From Neohoeflea coraliihabitans (GTDB taxonomy: Bacteria; Pseudomonadota; Alphaproteobacteria; Rhizobiales; Rhizobiaceae), in contig NZ_JAHWQX010000002.1 of assembly GCF_019334345.1 (NCBI RefSeq), forward strand, positions 1 through 64,000: a stretch of 64,000 bases of DNA. The letters run 5' to 3'. This document shows positions 31,949 through 42,042 of the stretch, piece after piece. The notes under the pieces are model-generated. The model was not told the origin of the DNA, ran no database searches, and saw only the letters and a list, made by a program, of their open reading frames with translations. Positions within the stretch are counted from its first letter, which is position 1. Every line of letters begins with the position of its first letter. Both the position numbers and the translations under genes were made by a program.

Positions 31949-33232
31949 ATGCGCTATCTTTCTCTCGCGCAATCGCTGACCCGCTCCTCCCGGCGCATCC
32001 GGATCGCAGGGCTGGTGGCACTCAGCGCCTGCCTGTTCGCAGCGGCGACACATCCCGCCCTGGCCCAGGGCACCAACGACTGGTCGGAGCTGCAGCGCGG
32101 CCTCTATCTCAGCCGTGTCGGCGACTGCGCCGCCTGTCATACGGCGGATCCGGAAAAACCGATGGCCGGCAAATACGCGCTGGATACGCCGTTCGGCACC
32201 ATCTGGACAGCCAATCTGACGCCGGACGAGGAGACCGGGCTGGGCGAATGGAGCGCCGATGATTTCTGGCGGGCGATGAATGAGGGCATACGGCGCGATG
32301 GCGCGCATCTCTATCCGGCCTTCCCCTATACGCATTTCACGCTGATCAGCCGCGCCGATTCCGATGCGATCTACGCCTATCTGCAATCGCTCGAACCGAT
32401 ATCACAAGACGTCATGGAGCCCGACTTCCCCTTTCCGCTGAATATCCGCTTCGTGCTCAATGGCTGGAACCTCATCAATTTCGAGGATCGCAGCTTTACC
32501 CCCGATCCGGAAAGGAGCGCGGCCTGGAACCGCGGCTATTACATTGCCGAGGGACTGGGGCACTGCTCGATGTGCCATTCGCCGAAAAATTTCACCGGCG
32601 CGGTGAAAGATGGCGATGCGGCCTATTCCGGCGGCATGGCAGAGGGCTGGCTGGCGCCGGCTCTCCGGCCGGGCAGCGGCGGGCCGGGCCTGTCGGACTG
32701 GTCGAAAGACGATCTGATGGCGTTTCTGCGCCATGGCCGCAATTCACGGACGGCGGCGTTCGGGCCGATGGCGGAAGTGATCGACAAGTCGACACGGCAT
32801 CTCACCGACAGCGATCTCGATGCGCTGGCCACCTATATTCTCGATCTTCCGGAGTCTGGCGAGGCGCCGGCTGACAGCGAGGCGATCGACACTGACGATC
32901 CGGCGATGCAGACCGGCGCGCTGGTCTATGCGACGCAATGCAGCGCCTGCCACGGGCCGGACGGCGAAGGAATCCCAGGTCAGTTCGCCCGCCTCAAGGG
33001 ATCATCCCTGACCCAGAGCAGCGATCCGACAACCGTGGTGCGGCTGGTGCTTGAAGGCGTGCGCTCGGTGCCGACCGAGAAATATCCGACGCCGCACGCC
33101 ATGCCGGCTTTCGACTGGAAGCTGAATGATGCGGAAGTCGCGGCGGTGGCCACTTATGTGCGCAACGCCTTCGGCAACAGCGCCCCGGCCGTGACCGCCG
33201 ATGCGGTTGCCGAGATCAGGGAGGCGCAGTGA
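31949..33232 (+). CDS. Triheme cytochrome c subunit of the dehydrogenase
   Basis: A 427-residue exported protein (hydrophobic signal about residues 19-38, ending ALAQ) with three heme-binding CxxCH motifs: CAACH at 60-64, CSMCH at 206-210 and CSACH at 331-335. This is the usual cytochrome subunit of membrane-bound gluconate/fructose dehydrogenases and passes electrons to the quinone pool or oxidase. It lies 9 bp after the flavin subunit. Confidence 0.93.
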   Translation: MRYLSLAQSLTRSSRRIRIAGLVALSACLFAAATHPALAQGTNDWSELQRGLYLSRVGDCAACHTADPEKPMAGKYALDTPFGTIWTANLTPDEETGLGEWSADDFWRAMNEGIRRDGAHLYPAFPYTHFTLISRADSDAIYAYLQSLEPISQDVMEPDFPFPLNIRFVLNGWNLINFEDRSFTPDPERSAAWNRGYYIAEGLGHCSMCHSPKNFTGAVKDGDAAYSGGMAEGWLAPALRPGSGGPGLSDWSKDDLMAFLRHGRNSRTAAFGPMAEVIDKSTRHLTDSDLDALATYILDLPESGEAPADSEAIDTDDPAMQTGALVYATQCSACHGPDGEGIPGQFARLKGSSLTQSSDPTTVVRLVLEGVRSVPTEKYPTPHAMPAFDWKLNDAEVAAVATYVRNAFGNSAPAVTADAVAEIREAQ

Positions 33233-33352
33233 GGGTGCGGCGCGCGGCACGCCGCTCCTGACGGTTGCCGGACGGGCGATGAGGCTTTCAATGGCGCCGT
33301 GTTTGTGATTTGAGACCTTTCGACATTGCAGCGCCGGCCTCGGCGCCCGTGA

Positions 33353-34345
<993 letters not shown>

Positions 34346-34373
34346 CCGTCCGTCGTAACCGGGAGCGCCGCCC

Positions 34374-35348
34374 ATGAAGCGGAAAATTCTGATCACCGGT
34401 GCAAGTGGCTTTGTCGGCCGGCATGTTCGCACGGCCCTTGAGACCATGCCGGGAGATGCTGAGATCCTGGATCTTAACGCGGCGGAAGCCGGCGATGGCC
34501 CGGACATTGCCGATCAGGCCGCCGTGGAAGCGGCGATCGCGCGGCTGCAGCCCGACGCGGTTATCCACCTGGCGGCTGTCGCCCTGCCGGCTGAGGCGCG
34601 TGACGCCCCGGCGCGTGCCTGGGCGGTGAATTTCCAGGGCACGCTGAACATCGCCGCCGCCCTGCGCGCGCATTGCCCCCAGGCGCGGCTGATCTTTGCC
34701 GGCAGTTCGGAAAGTTATGGCGCGGCCTTCGCGCTCAACGAGGGGCCGACCGACGAATTGACGCCGCTGATGCCGCAATCGGTTTACGCGGCCACCAAGG
34801 CCTGCGCCGATATTGCGCTCGGCCAGTTGGCGGCCGAAGGGTTCGACTGTATCCGCTTTCGCCCTTTCAACCACAGTGGGCCCGGCCAGGCGCCGCTTTA
34901 CGTGGTGGCCGATTTCGCACGCCAGATCGCCGAAATCGAGGCGGAGCGGCGCGCCCCGGTCATACGTGTCGGCAATCTCGATGCGGAACGGGACTTTCTC
35001 GATGTGCGCGATGTGGCGCGCGCCTATGCGCTGGCCGCCATGGCTGGCGCTCCGCAGCCTTCGAAGCCCCCAGCGCAGCCCCTGCCCCACTCAACCGCCT
35101 ACAATCTGGCATCCGGGCGCGCGGTGCGGATCGGCGCCATTCTGGACGCGCTGATCGGCATGAGCCGCGTCAGTATCTCGATCGAGACGGATCCCGACCG
35201 CTTGCGTCCCGCCGACATCCCCCGCACCATCGGCGATGCCGGGCGCGCCGCAGCCGCGTTTGGCTGGCGGGCCGAGATTGCGCTTAACACCACTCTTGCG
35301 GACGTTCTGGACGACCAGCGGCGCCAGGTGGCGGGCCGTTCCGACTGA
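34374..35348 (+). CDS. GDP-6-deoxy-4-keto-mannose reductase-like SDR
   Basis: A 324-residue SDR with ILITGASGFVGRHV, AGSSESYGAAF, VYAATKACADIAL (Tyr-x-x-x-Lys) and RPFNHSGPGQAPLYVV. It resembles Rmd, which reduces the product of Gmd to GDP-D-rhamnose. Its position 28 bp after gmd supports this. GDP-fucose synthase is a possible alternative but the sequence is less like it. Confidence 0.8.
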   Translation: MKRKILITGASGFVGRHVRTALETMPGDAEILDLNAAEAGDGPDIADQAAVEAAIARLQPDAVIHLAAVALPAEARDAPARAWAVNFQGTLNIAAALRAHCPQARLIFAGSSESYGAAFALNEGPTDELTPLMPQSVYAATKACADIALGQLAAEGFDCIRFRPFNHSGPGQAPLYVVADFARQIAEIEAERRAPVIRVGNLDAERDFLDVRDVARAYALAAMAGAPQPSKPPAQPLPHSTAYNLASGRAVRIGAILDALIGMSRVSISIETDPDRLRPADIPRTIGDAGRAAAAFGWRAEIALNTTLADVLDDQRRQVAGRSD

Positions 35349-35450
35349 TAGGGTGCGACGGGCGGCATCCGGCGCGGCTAAGGGCTTCTTTACCCGGCAC
35401 TGCTAGATTGTCGGTGGGGCGGAAACAGGCCGAGGGAGGCCGATCGATCC

Positions 35451-36497
35451 ATGGCGCAACGCATCCTGGTCACCGGAGGAGCCGGCTATATCGGGTCGCA
35501 CACCTGCGTGGCCCTGCGGCAAGCCGGCTACGAGCCGGTCATTTACGACAATTTCAGCAATGCAAGCCGCCAGGTGCTGAAGCGTCTCGCCGCCATCTGC
35601 GGCAGCGCACCGGAGGTTATCGAGGGCGATGTGCGCGACCGCGCCGCGATCGAGACGGCATTGCGCAGCCATGACATCCGCGCGGTCATCCATTTTGCGG
35701 CCCTGAAATCAGCGAGCGAATCCATCGAGATGCCGCTGGCCTATTACGACAACAATGTGCACGGCACGGTGCAATTGCTCAGCGCGATGCGCGCCTGCAA
35801 TGTCGCATCGCTGGTGTTTTCCTCCTCGGCGGCGGTATATGGCGACGCAGAAAGGATGCCGGTGCGCGAGGACTCCCAGCGTGCCGCGCAGTCGCCCTAT
35901 GGGCGAACGAAGATCATCTGCGAAGACCTGTTGAGCGATATAAGCCGCGCCGAGCCGGGCTGGTCGATTGCCCGGTTGCGCTATTTCAACCCGTTCGGAG
36001 CGCATGAAAGCGGACTGATCGGCGAGGATACACGCGGCGTACCCCCCAATCTCGGGCCGTATCTGACGCAGGTGGCGGCCGGGCAGCGGGTGCAGCTTTC
36101 AGTCTTCGGGGGCGATTATGACACCCGCGACGGCACCGGGGTGCGCGATTTCATTCATGTCGTGGACCTTGCCGAGGGGCACATCGCGGCGCTGCGAAAG
36201 CTCGAAGGCGATGCCGGGCTGCTGACCGTCAATCTCGGCACCGGCACCGGCTATACGGTGCTGGAGATGATCGCTGCCTTCGCCAAGGCGAGCGGACGGC
36301 CGGTGCCCTATGTGATCGCCCCGCGCCGCAAGGGCGATATCGCCGAATGCTACGCCGATGTCAGCCGGGCGCGCGAAATGCTCGACTGGCGGGCGCGGCG
36401 CGGCCTGGCCGAGATGTGTGCGGATGCCTGGCGCTGGCAGATACGCAACCCGGAGGGCTATGCTTCGGACCCGCATCGCGAAAAAGCGATGCTGTGA
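35451..36497 (+). CDS. galE: UDP-glucose 4-epimerase
   Basis: A 348-residue SDR with ILVTGGAGYIGSHTCVAL, HFAALKSASESIEMP, SSSAAVYGDAE, SPYGRTKIICEDLL and YFNPFGAHESGLIGED, all GalE-like. It interconverts UDP-glucose and UDP-galactose (or the N-acetyl forms). It follows the Gmd/Rmd pair and probably supplies galactose for the same polymer. Confidence 0.92.
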   Translation: MAQRILVTGGAGYIGSHTCVALRQAGYEPVIYDNFSNASRQVLKRLAAICGSAPEVIEGDVRDRAAIETALRSHDIRAVIHFAALKSASESIEMPLAYYDNNVHGTVQLLSAMRACNVASLVFSSSAAVYGDAERMPVREDSQRAAQSPYGRTKIICEDLLSDISRAEPGWSIARLRYFNPFGAHESGLIGEDTRGVPPNLGPYLTQVAAGQRVQLSVFGGDYDTRDGTGVRDFIHVVDLAEGHIAALRKLEGDAGLLTVNLGTGTGYTVLEMIAAFAKASGRPVPYVIAPRRKGDIAECYADVSRAREMLDWRARRGLAEMCADAWRWQIRNPEGYASDPHREKAML

Positions 36498-36646
36498 TCC
36501 CGAGCGGCGGTGTGCGCTGAGCTTCGGCGCCCGCGTATCTTTCGGACTGCTATATTTTTCGCTTTCCGCTGTGATTTATGCATCTTCGGCACTGGCCTAA
36601 ACTTGGCACAGAGGCCATAAGTAGCCTGAATTCGATGGGGGGCCAG

Positions 36647-37639
36647 ATGATCAAAGACTTGCCGGGACGGATCGCGGTGATCATCCCGTGCTACAAGGTC
36701 ATCCCGCACATCCTTGCGGTGCTGGAGGCGATTCCGCCGACGGTGGAAGCCATCTACATTGTCGATGATGCCTGCCCGGATGGATCGGCCGCGCACGTCG
36801 AAGCTCAAAGTCCAGACACACGGATCAAGATCATTCGCCACGAGGTCAACCTCGGCGTGGGCGGCGCAATGATAACCGGCTATCGCGCCGCGATCGCCGA
36901 TGGCATGGACATTCTCGTCAAGATTGACGGGGACGGGCAGATGGACCCGGAACTGATCGAACAGTTTGTCGCACCGATCCTGAAAGGTGATGCGGACTAT
37001 ACCAAGGGAAACCGGTTCTTCGAATTCGAGCGGGTCAGCGCGATGCCGAAGGTTCGCCTCTTTGGCAATGCCGCCCTGTCCTTCATGACAAAATTTTCAT
37101 CGGGCTATTGGGATATATTCGACCCGACCAATGGCTTTACCGCCATTCACGCAAAGGTTGCCAAGGAGCTGCCGCTCGACAAGCTCAACCGCCGCTTCTT
37201 CTTTGAAAGCGATATGCTTTTCAGGTTGAACACGCTGCGTGCGGTGGTGGTCGATATCCCGATGACAGCACTCTACGAGGACGAAGTCAGCAATCTGAAA
37301 ATCTCGAGGATCGCCGGCAGTTTTCTCTATAAGCATATCGGCAACACGCTCAAACGGATTTTCTACAGCTACTATCTCCGTGATTTCTCGGTCGCCTCTC
37401 TCGAATTGCCGCTGGGGTTTTTCATGTTGGTGTTCGGCGCCTTGTACGGAACACTGCAGTGGGCGCATTATGCCGGACTGGGGTTACCGGCGCCCGGCGG
37501 GACGATCATGCTTACGGCCGTGACCATGATCATGGGCTTGCAACTGCTGCTGGCCTTTCTCGCCTATGATGCGGGTTCGGTGCCGAAACGTCCACTTCAC
37601 CCGCGACTGCACTCCCCTTCGCAACGCGGCAGCTCCTAG
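36647..37639 (+). CDS. Polyprenyl-phosphate-type GT2 glycosyltransferase
   Basis: A 330-residue protein; I start at the ATG after GGGGGGCCAG, with another in-frame ATG four codons earlier. A GT-A domain (AVIIPCYKVIPHILAVLEAI, IYIVDDACPDGS, DILVKIDGDGQMDP) occupies about residues 10-230, and two membrane segments follow (LELPLGFFMLVFGALYG, then MLTAVTMIMGLQLLLAFL). This is the layout of dolichol-phosphate mannose synthase-like enzymes that load a sugar on a lipid carrier. The C-terminus (KRPLHPRLHSPSQ) is basic. Confidence 0.85.
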   Translation: MIKDLPGRIAVIIPCYKVIPHILAVLEAIPPTVEAIYIVDDACPDGSAAHVEAQSPDTRIKIIRHEVNLGVGGAMITGYRAAIADGMDILVKIDGDGQMDPELIEQFVAPILKGDADYTKGNRFFEFERVSAMPKVRLFGNAALSFMTKFSSGYWDIFDPTNGFTAIHAKVAKELPLDKLNRRFFFESDMLFRLNTLRAVVVDIPMTALYEDEVSNLKISRIAGSFLYKHIGNTLKRIFYSYYLRDFSVASLELPLGFFMLVFGALYGTLQWAHYAGLGLPAPGGTIMLTAVTMIMGLQLLLAFLAYDAGSVPKRPLHPRLHSPSQRGSS

Positions 37640-37697
37640 CCGGGCCGCATGCTCTGGCGTCGTGACACACCGAAAACCAACCTTAGAAAGCCCGTCG

Positions 37698-40154
37698 ATG
37701 TCACACTATCCGCGCCATGACGCAAGCACTTTCCGGGGCGCCGCACTGTTGTCCGCGCTGGCGGCACTGATCACGATCTCTTTCATCTCGATCGGCTTTT
37801 ATGCGCTCTTTCAGAAGCTGGATCTCCGGGAATATTTTTACGTCAAGGACGTCTACATCTATGGATCGCTGATCTCCTTAGCGACAACTTTTCTGTATCT
37901 GATCTTTCCCCGCTTGATATTTTTCCTTCTGCTTCTGGCGATGATCCTGCCGCTGTCCCTGATGGGTCATCTGGGAGAGATCATCATCATTCTGGCGCAG
38001 TGGGCCGCGATATTTGCCATCGGCGTCTGCGTTGATCGAAGGCCCATCCATTGCGGTATGGAGTTCGTACGCACCCTCGCTCTGGGCTATGCGCTTTATT
38101 CCCTGCTGCTCATTGCCGCCGTGCATTCGGGCTGGTTTTCACCATCCGTCATTGCCGGGATTATCGCCCTTCCCATTCTGGCGGCCGCCGCCATTTTTCA
38201 CGCCGGCAAACTGACGATCTCGCTGCCCGCTGCGCCCTCCGTCGAACGGTCATGGCTCTCTGCCATCACCGTCCTCCTCGCCACCATGGTGATCGTCACC
38301 CTGTCCTTCTTTGCCGCCGTGCCGGAAAATGGGAGTGACGCCATTGCGGCCTACCGACCCATGATCGCAGAACTGATGAGGACCGGCAGTCTGACCACCG
38401 ATCCCGAATGGATCTCGATCGGTTTCATCTCTCTGCCGCAGATCTGGGCGCAGGCCGCAACGGCCATGCTGACCGGCAGCGAGATGGCCGCCAAGCTGTG
38501 GAACTATTCGCTGTTGTGCGTCTCGCTCATCGTCCTGGCGGTCCTTTCGAAGTCGGCTCTCGAGCGCTATGGCGCGCGCGGCAGCGGGAGGGGGGCCTGG
38601 CTGCTGCCCGGCGCCGTGATCGCCTCGATGCCTATCGTCGAACGGGTAAGCCTGAGCGCGTTTCCCGATCTCGGAGCTTTGCTCAGCAGCGTCATTCTAA
38701 TCTTCTGGGTGTTTTATCTCTATGAGCAAGTCCGGCTGAATAGGTTGCTCCAACCGATCGATGGTGTGATTTCGGGCCTTCTTGTCGCCCTGGCGGTGCT
38801 GACCAAGCTGTCGCTCCTGCCGATGCTCGCTCTCTGCGCAGTTCCCCTTGGCATCTATCTGCTGATCAGGTGTTCCCCCCGCAACTTTCTCGTCTTCGCA
38901 ACGATTGCTTCCGTGGTCTTTGCCGGGACGGCGCTTGCCTATTTCGGATATGTCTACAGCCAGACGGGAAATCCGCTCTTTCCCTATTACAACGAGATTT
39001 TTGGCAGTCCCTATTTCGGCGTCTTCCGCTCGCCGCATACGGGGTTCTTCAGCTACCTGCTTCCCTGGGACATGAGCGTCAGCACGACCGCATACAACCA
39101 GGGTGGAGGAAGCAAAGACGGCGACCTCGGGCTGAGCTTCCTGTTGCTGTTCGGCGCCGCTTTGACCGTGCTGGCGCTGCAGTTCGCGCGAAAAGGGCAT
39201 CATTCGCCATCGGCATGGATCACCGCGGCCGGCTTCATCAGCGCCGTCTACCTGCTGTCGTACCTGCAAAACAATTCCCGTTACGTGTTCGTGCTGGCTG
39301 TCATCGCGACGCCGGCCTTTTGCGTGCTGGTCAGCGCGCGTTACGGCCGGCTCTGGGAAATGGCGGCAGTGCTCACCGTGACCCTTAACCTCGCATTGAT
39401 GCCGCGGTTCGGACATGGCGGCGGGATGTTCCTGTTCGCCGAGACGCAAAAATCGATGCACGCAGAGGCCTACAGGTCGCGTCTGGACCGGCAGCGTATC
39501 GCCGACAACCTGTCGTCGCGCTATGGTCCGCAGGGGCGGTATGTGGCTCTCGGGAATCCGATTCGACCCATCGGACGCTTGTGGGCAACCAGCTGGTATT
39601 ACGACCAACCTGCCAAGGCACTGAACGAGGCACTCAAGGGGGGGGCGGACGGGCTGGAAAATTTCCTTCGAAGCAAGAACATCGATACCGTGATCTTCGG
39701 CAGCAATTCGCAACAAAAAATGCGTCGCTTCTCCGATCAGAATTTCCTGAACAAGCTTAGTGAGCTATCCGCGGAGATCGAACATGAGGGCATGTTTATT
39801 CTCTTTCACTTGAATAACGACGTGCGGTTCGAAGAATTTCTCCCTCTTGGAGAGGGAGTTCCAGTGGCTAACCGACTTGAATGGATGAAACGGGTTGAGG
39901 CCGGCGCATTCCAATGGCATTTCGAATATATCTGTCGAACGCCCGGCGCGTTTTTCCTGGAACGGCCTCTTGATCATGACCCCCGGCCTAGCGCGCGGTC
40001 CTATACGACGCTTTGCACAGGAACGCCTGAGATTCTCACCACACCGCTAACCTCCGTCAACCAGCCTCGCCGCGTGCTGATGGATATGCGAAAATCTAAC
40101 GCGGATCTACGGATCATCAACGCTGGGATATGGCATCGCCAACCCAATGAGTGA
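37698..40154 (+). CDS. Large polytopic membrane protein, GT-C-like
   Basis: An 818-residue protein with about 12-13 membrane segments in the first two thirds (for example FISIGFYALFQKLDL, LFVFATIASV-like stretches) and a soluble C-terminal part. The architecture resembles membrane glycosyltransferases that use lipid-linked sugars, and the preceding GT2 gene would make such a donor. No diagnostic acidic GT-C motif is certain. I prefer this start (SHYPRHDASTF) to the earlier in-frame ones because they overlap the GT2 gene. Confidence 0.65.
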   Translation: MSHYPRHDASTFRGAALLSALAALITISFISIGFYALFQKLDLREYFYVKDVYIYGSLISLATTFLYLIFPRLIFFLLLLAMILPLSLMGHLGEIIIILAQWAAIFAIGVCVDRRPIHCGMEFVRTLALGYALYSLLLIAAVHSGWFSPSVIAGIIALPILAAAAIFHAGKLTISLPAAPSVERSWLSAITVLLATMVIVTLSFFAAVPENGSDAIAAYRPMIAELMRTGSLTTDPEWISIGFISLPQIWAQAATAMLTGSEMAAKLWNYSLLCVSLIVLAVLSKSALERYGARGSGRGAWLLPGAVIASMPIVERVSLSAFPDLGALLSSVILIFWVFYLYEQVRLNRLLQPIDGVISGLLVALAVLTKLSLLPMLALCAVPLGIYLLIRCSPRNFLVFATIASVVFAGTALAYFGYVYSQTGNPLFPYYNEIFGSPYFGVFRSPHTGFFSYLLPWDMSVSTTAYNQGGGSKDGDLGLSFLLLFGAALTVLALQFARKGHHSPSAWITAAGFISAVYLLSYLQNNSRYVFVLAVIATPAFCVLVSARYGRLWEMAAVLTVTLNLALMPRFGHGGGMFLFAETQKSMHAEAYRSRLDRQRIADNLSSRYGPQGRYVALGNPIRPIGRLWATSWYYDQPAKALNEALKGGADGLENFLRSKNIDTVIFGSNSQQKMRRFSDQNFLNKLSELSAEIEHEGMFILFHLNNDVRFEEFLPLGEGVPVANRLEWMKRVEAGAFQWHFEYICRTPGAFFLERPLDHDPRPSARSYTTLCTGTPEILTTPLTSVNQPRRVLMDMRKSNADLRIINAGIWHRQPNE

Positions 40155-40246
40155 GGCATATTGTTGATTTGAGTTGTATAAAACATCCTGTACAGAATGA
40201 GAATTTTGGAAAGTAAGCACATTAAAATTGGAGGATTTTGAAGACA

Positions 40247-41098
40247 ATGGAATTTCAGGAAACGCGGCTCAATCCTCATCTGATCGACGATCATCTACAT
40301 CTTTTGCAGACATGCTTTCCCCATTCATCAATCTTTAGCAAGGCCTATCTCACATGGCTTTATCTCGACAATCCAGCCGGCGAAGTTGTCGGTTATGACG
40401 CCTTTCACGAAGGTCAGTTGGCGGCGACGTACGTCTGTATTCCAACTCGTGCCGTGCTGCGGGGACGCCCCGTGCGGGCGCTGTTGTCACTGAATACCGC
40501 AACGGCTCCGAACCATCGTGGAAAGGGCCTGTTCACGAAACTCGCCGAACGATGTTATGCGCATGCTGAGAATACAGGATATGAGGTGGTGTTCGGGGTG
40601 GCGAACGCCAGCAGCATCGGCGGCTTTTCAAGAAAGTTGGGTTTTCAGGATGTTATCAGCCTGGAGGCAAGGGTCGGTATCGGTCCCTTTCCACGGATCG
40701 ATTTCGATCAAGCCTACAGCCAAGCAGAGTTTCGGTGTGACTGGGACCTGGAGCGACTGACCTGGCGCGCTGGAAATCCGGCTGGCAAGTTGTCGCTCTC
40801 CCGGCAGTCTGAGCGCATTCAAATCTGCGGCGCAACCGACTTCCGCCTCGTGAATGTTCAGGGCGAACTACCGCTTTCCTCCACGGTTGCCTCGACCGCG
40901 TCATTGCGCCCGGCCCCATTCCGATTGCACCTTGGCCTGGCACCTCGCGGGACATCTAGAGGCGGACTGTCGATCGCTATCCCTGACAAAATGAAGCCCT
41001 CGCCGCTCCGACTCATCTATCGCAACCTCTCGGCGTCGGACGACCGCATCAATTCCGATTCTGTCTTCTTCCAATTTATCGACTTCGATGCCTACTGA
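40247..41098 (+). CDS. GNAT-type acetyltransferase
   Basis: A 283-residue protein; GGAGG lies 12 nt before the ATG and an in-frame TTG three codons earlier is also possible. The fold looks like GNAT: YVCIPTRAVLRGRPVRALLS, then the acetyl-CoA loop NTATAPNHRGKGLFTKLAER and the helix YEVVFGVANASSIGGFSRKLGF. This suggests N-acylation of an amino sugar or another amine. The last 11 nt overlap the PIG-L gene, so the two are coupled. Lower G+C than the block before. Confidence 0.75.
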   Translation: MEFQETRLNPHLIDDHLHLLQTCFPHSSIFSKAYLTWLYLDNPAGEVVGYDAFHEGQLAATYVCIPTRAVLRGRPVRALLSLNTATAPNHRGKGLFTKLAERCYAHAENTGYEVVFGVANASSIGGFSRKLGFQDVISLEARVGIGPFPRIDFDQAYSQAEFRCDWDLERLTWRAGNPAGKLSLSRQSERIQICGATDFRLVNVQGELPLSSTVASTASLRPAPFRLHLGLAPRGTSRGGLSIAIPDKMKPSPLRLIYRNLSASDDRINSDSVFFQFIDFDAY

Positions 41099-41873
41099 TC
41101 AGCGCTCCCCCGTTATTGCGGTCCTGCTCGCCCACCAGGACGACGAACTGGGAATATGCGAGACGCTCTTTCAGGCCACCCGATCCGGAAAGCGCTGTCT
41201 GATATTCTACCTGACAAGCGGGGTTGCCCAATCTGAAACCGCGGAGCGACGCAACAGGGAGTCTCAGGCTGTTCTCGAACAACTTGGCGTGCCTCAAGAT
41301 CAGGTGTTCTTCTGTGGCGATCAATTGGGGATTTCCGATGGCACCCTGCCCGCTCATATGGACATCGCTTACCAAGCGGTGCATCGCCGCTTGTCCGAGG
41401 AAGATGGGCCGTTGGAACAAATCGTCTGCCACGCATGGGAAGGTGGACACCAGGATCACGACGCCGTTCACGTGATCTCGGTGCTGCTGGCAGAGCGGTT
41501 CAACATCGTCGAGACGAGCCGCCAGTTCTCCCTTTATCGAGCGGCGCGGTCGCCGCTCATTCCTTATCTTGCGCTCAGCCCCCTTCGGATGAACGGTCCC
41601 GCTCTAAGCCTGACCGTTCCCCGGCGACGGGGTTTGTCCCACCTCGCGAAAATGTTCACCTATCGGTCGCAGATCAAGGTGATGCTTCTCCTTTTTCCCT
41701 CTTTTGCACACAGATATTTGTGGCAGGGGCGAGAACAATTGCAGCCGCTTCAGCGACAGAGAATTAACGAGCCGCCCACCCCATGGCCGGCACTCTATGA
41801 GAGGCGCAGGAGCTGTCGGTATGAAGAGCTCGCTGCATTTACGCGCCAGCTCGTGATGAAGCAGCGAATTTGA
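41088..41873 (+). CDS. PIG-L/LmbE-type N-deacetylase
   Basis: A 261-residue protein with the zinc-binding motif VLLAHQDDELGICETLF (AHxDDE, near residues 13-27) and the second metal motif WEGGHQDHDAVH (near 117-130). PIG-L enzymes deacetylate N-acetylated sugars or similar compounds. With the GNAT gene it could swap one N-acyl group for another on a sugar, a common modification; that pair role is inference. Confidence 0.85.
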   Translation: MPTDQRSPVIAVLLAHQDDELGICETLFQATRSGKRCLIFYLTSGVAQSETAERRNRESQAVLEQLGVPQDQVFFCGDQLGISDGTLPAHMDIAYQAVHRRLSEEDGPLEQIVCHAWEGGHQDHDAVHVISVLLAERFNIVETSRQFSLYRAARSPLIPYLALSPLRMNGPALSLTVPRRRGLSHLAKMFTYRSQIKVMLLLFPSFAHRYLWQGREQLQPLQRQRINEPPTPWPALYERRRSCRYEELAAFTRQLVMKQRI

Positions 41874-42042
41874 AGCTCGGAATGGCAAGCCAGAAGGCAT
41901 TTTCTCAATCCTAGGAACAGAAATAGTTTCTATTTCTTAGAAGAAGTTGCGCCGTCCCTGCCGACCTGTTGCGTCCAACTGAGCATAAGTCAGAAAAAAA
42001 CTGATTTCAGCTTCCTGTCGACTTCGAGCTCTAACAAAGCGT

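Noticed and set aside
31214-32386. A 390-residue leftward open frame
   Set aside because: It is antisense to the cytochrome c and GMC genes, which have clear motifs; no domain is visible in the antisense frame.
38697-39716. A 339-residue leftward open frame
   Set aside because: It is antisense to the 818-residue membrane protein and is rich in Arg/Gln/His without motifs.
41919-41937. AT-rich inverted repeat AGAAATAG-TTT-CTATTTCT after the PIG-L gene
   Set aside because: No T-run follows and the stem is weak, so it is not called a terminator.
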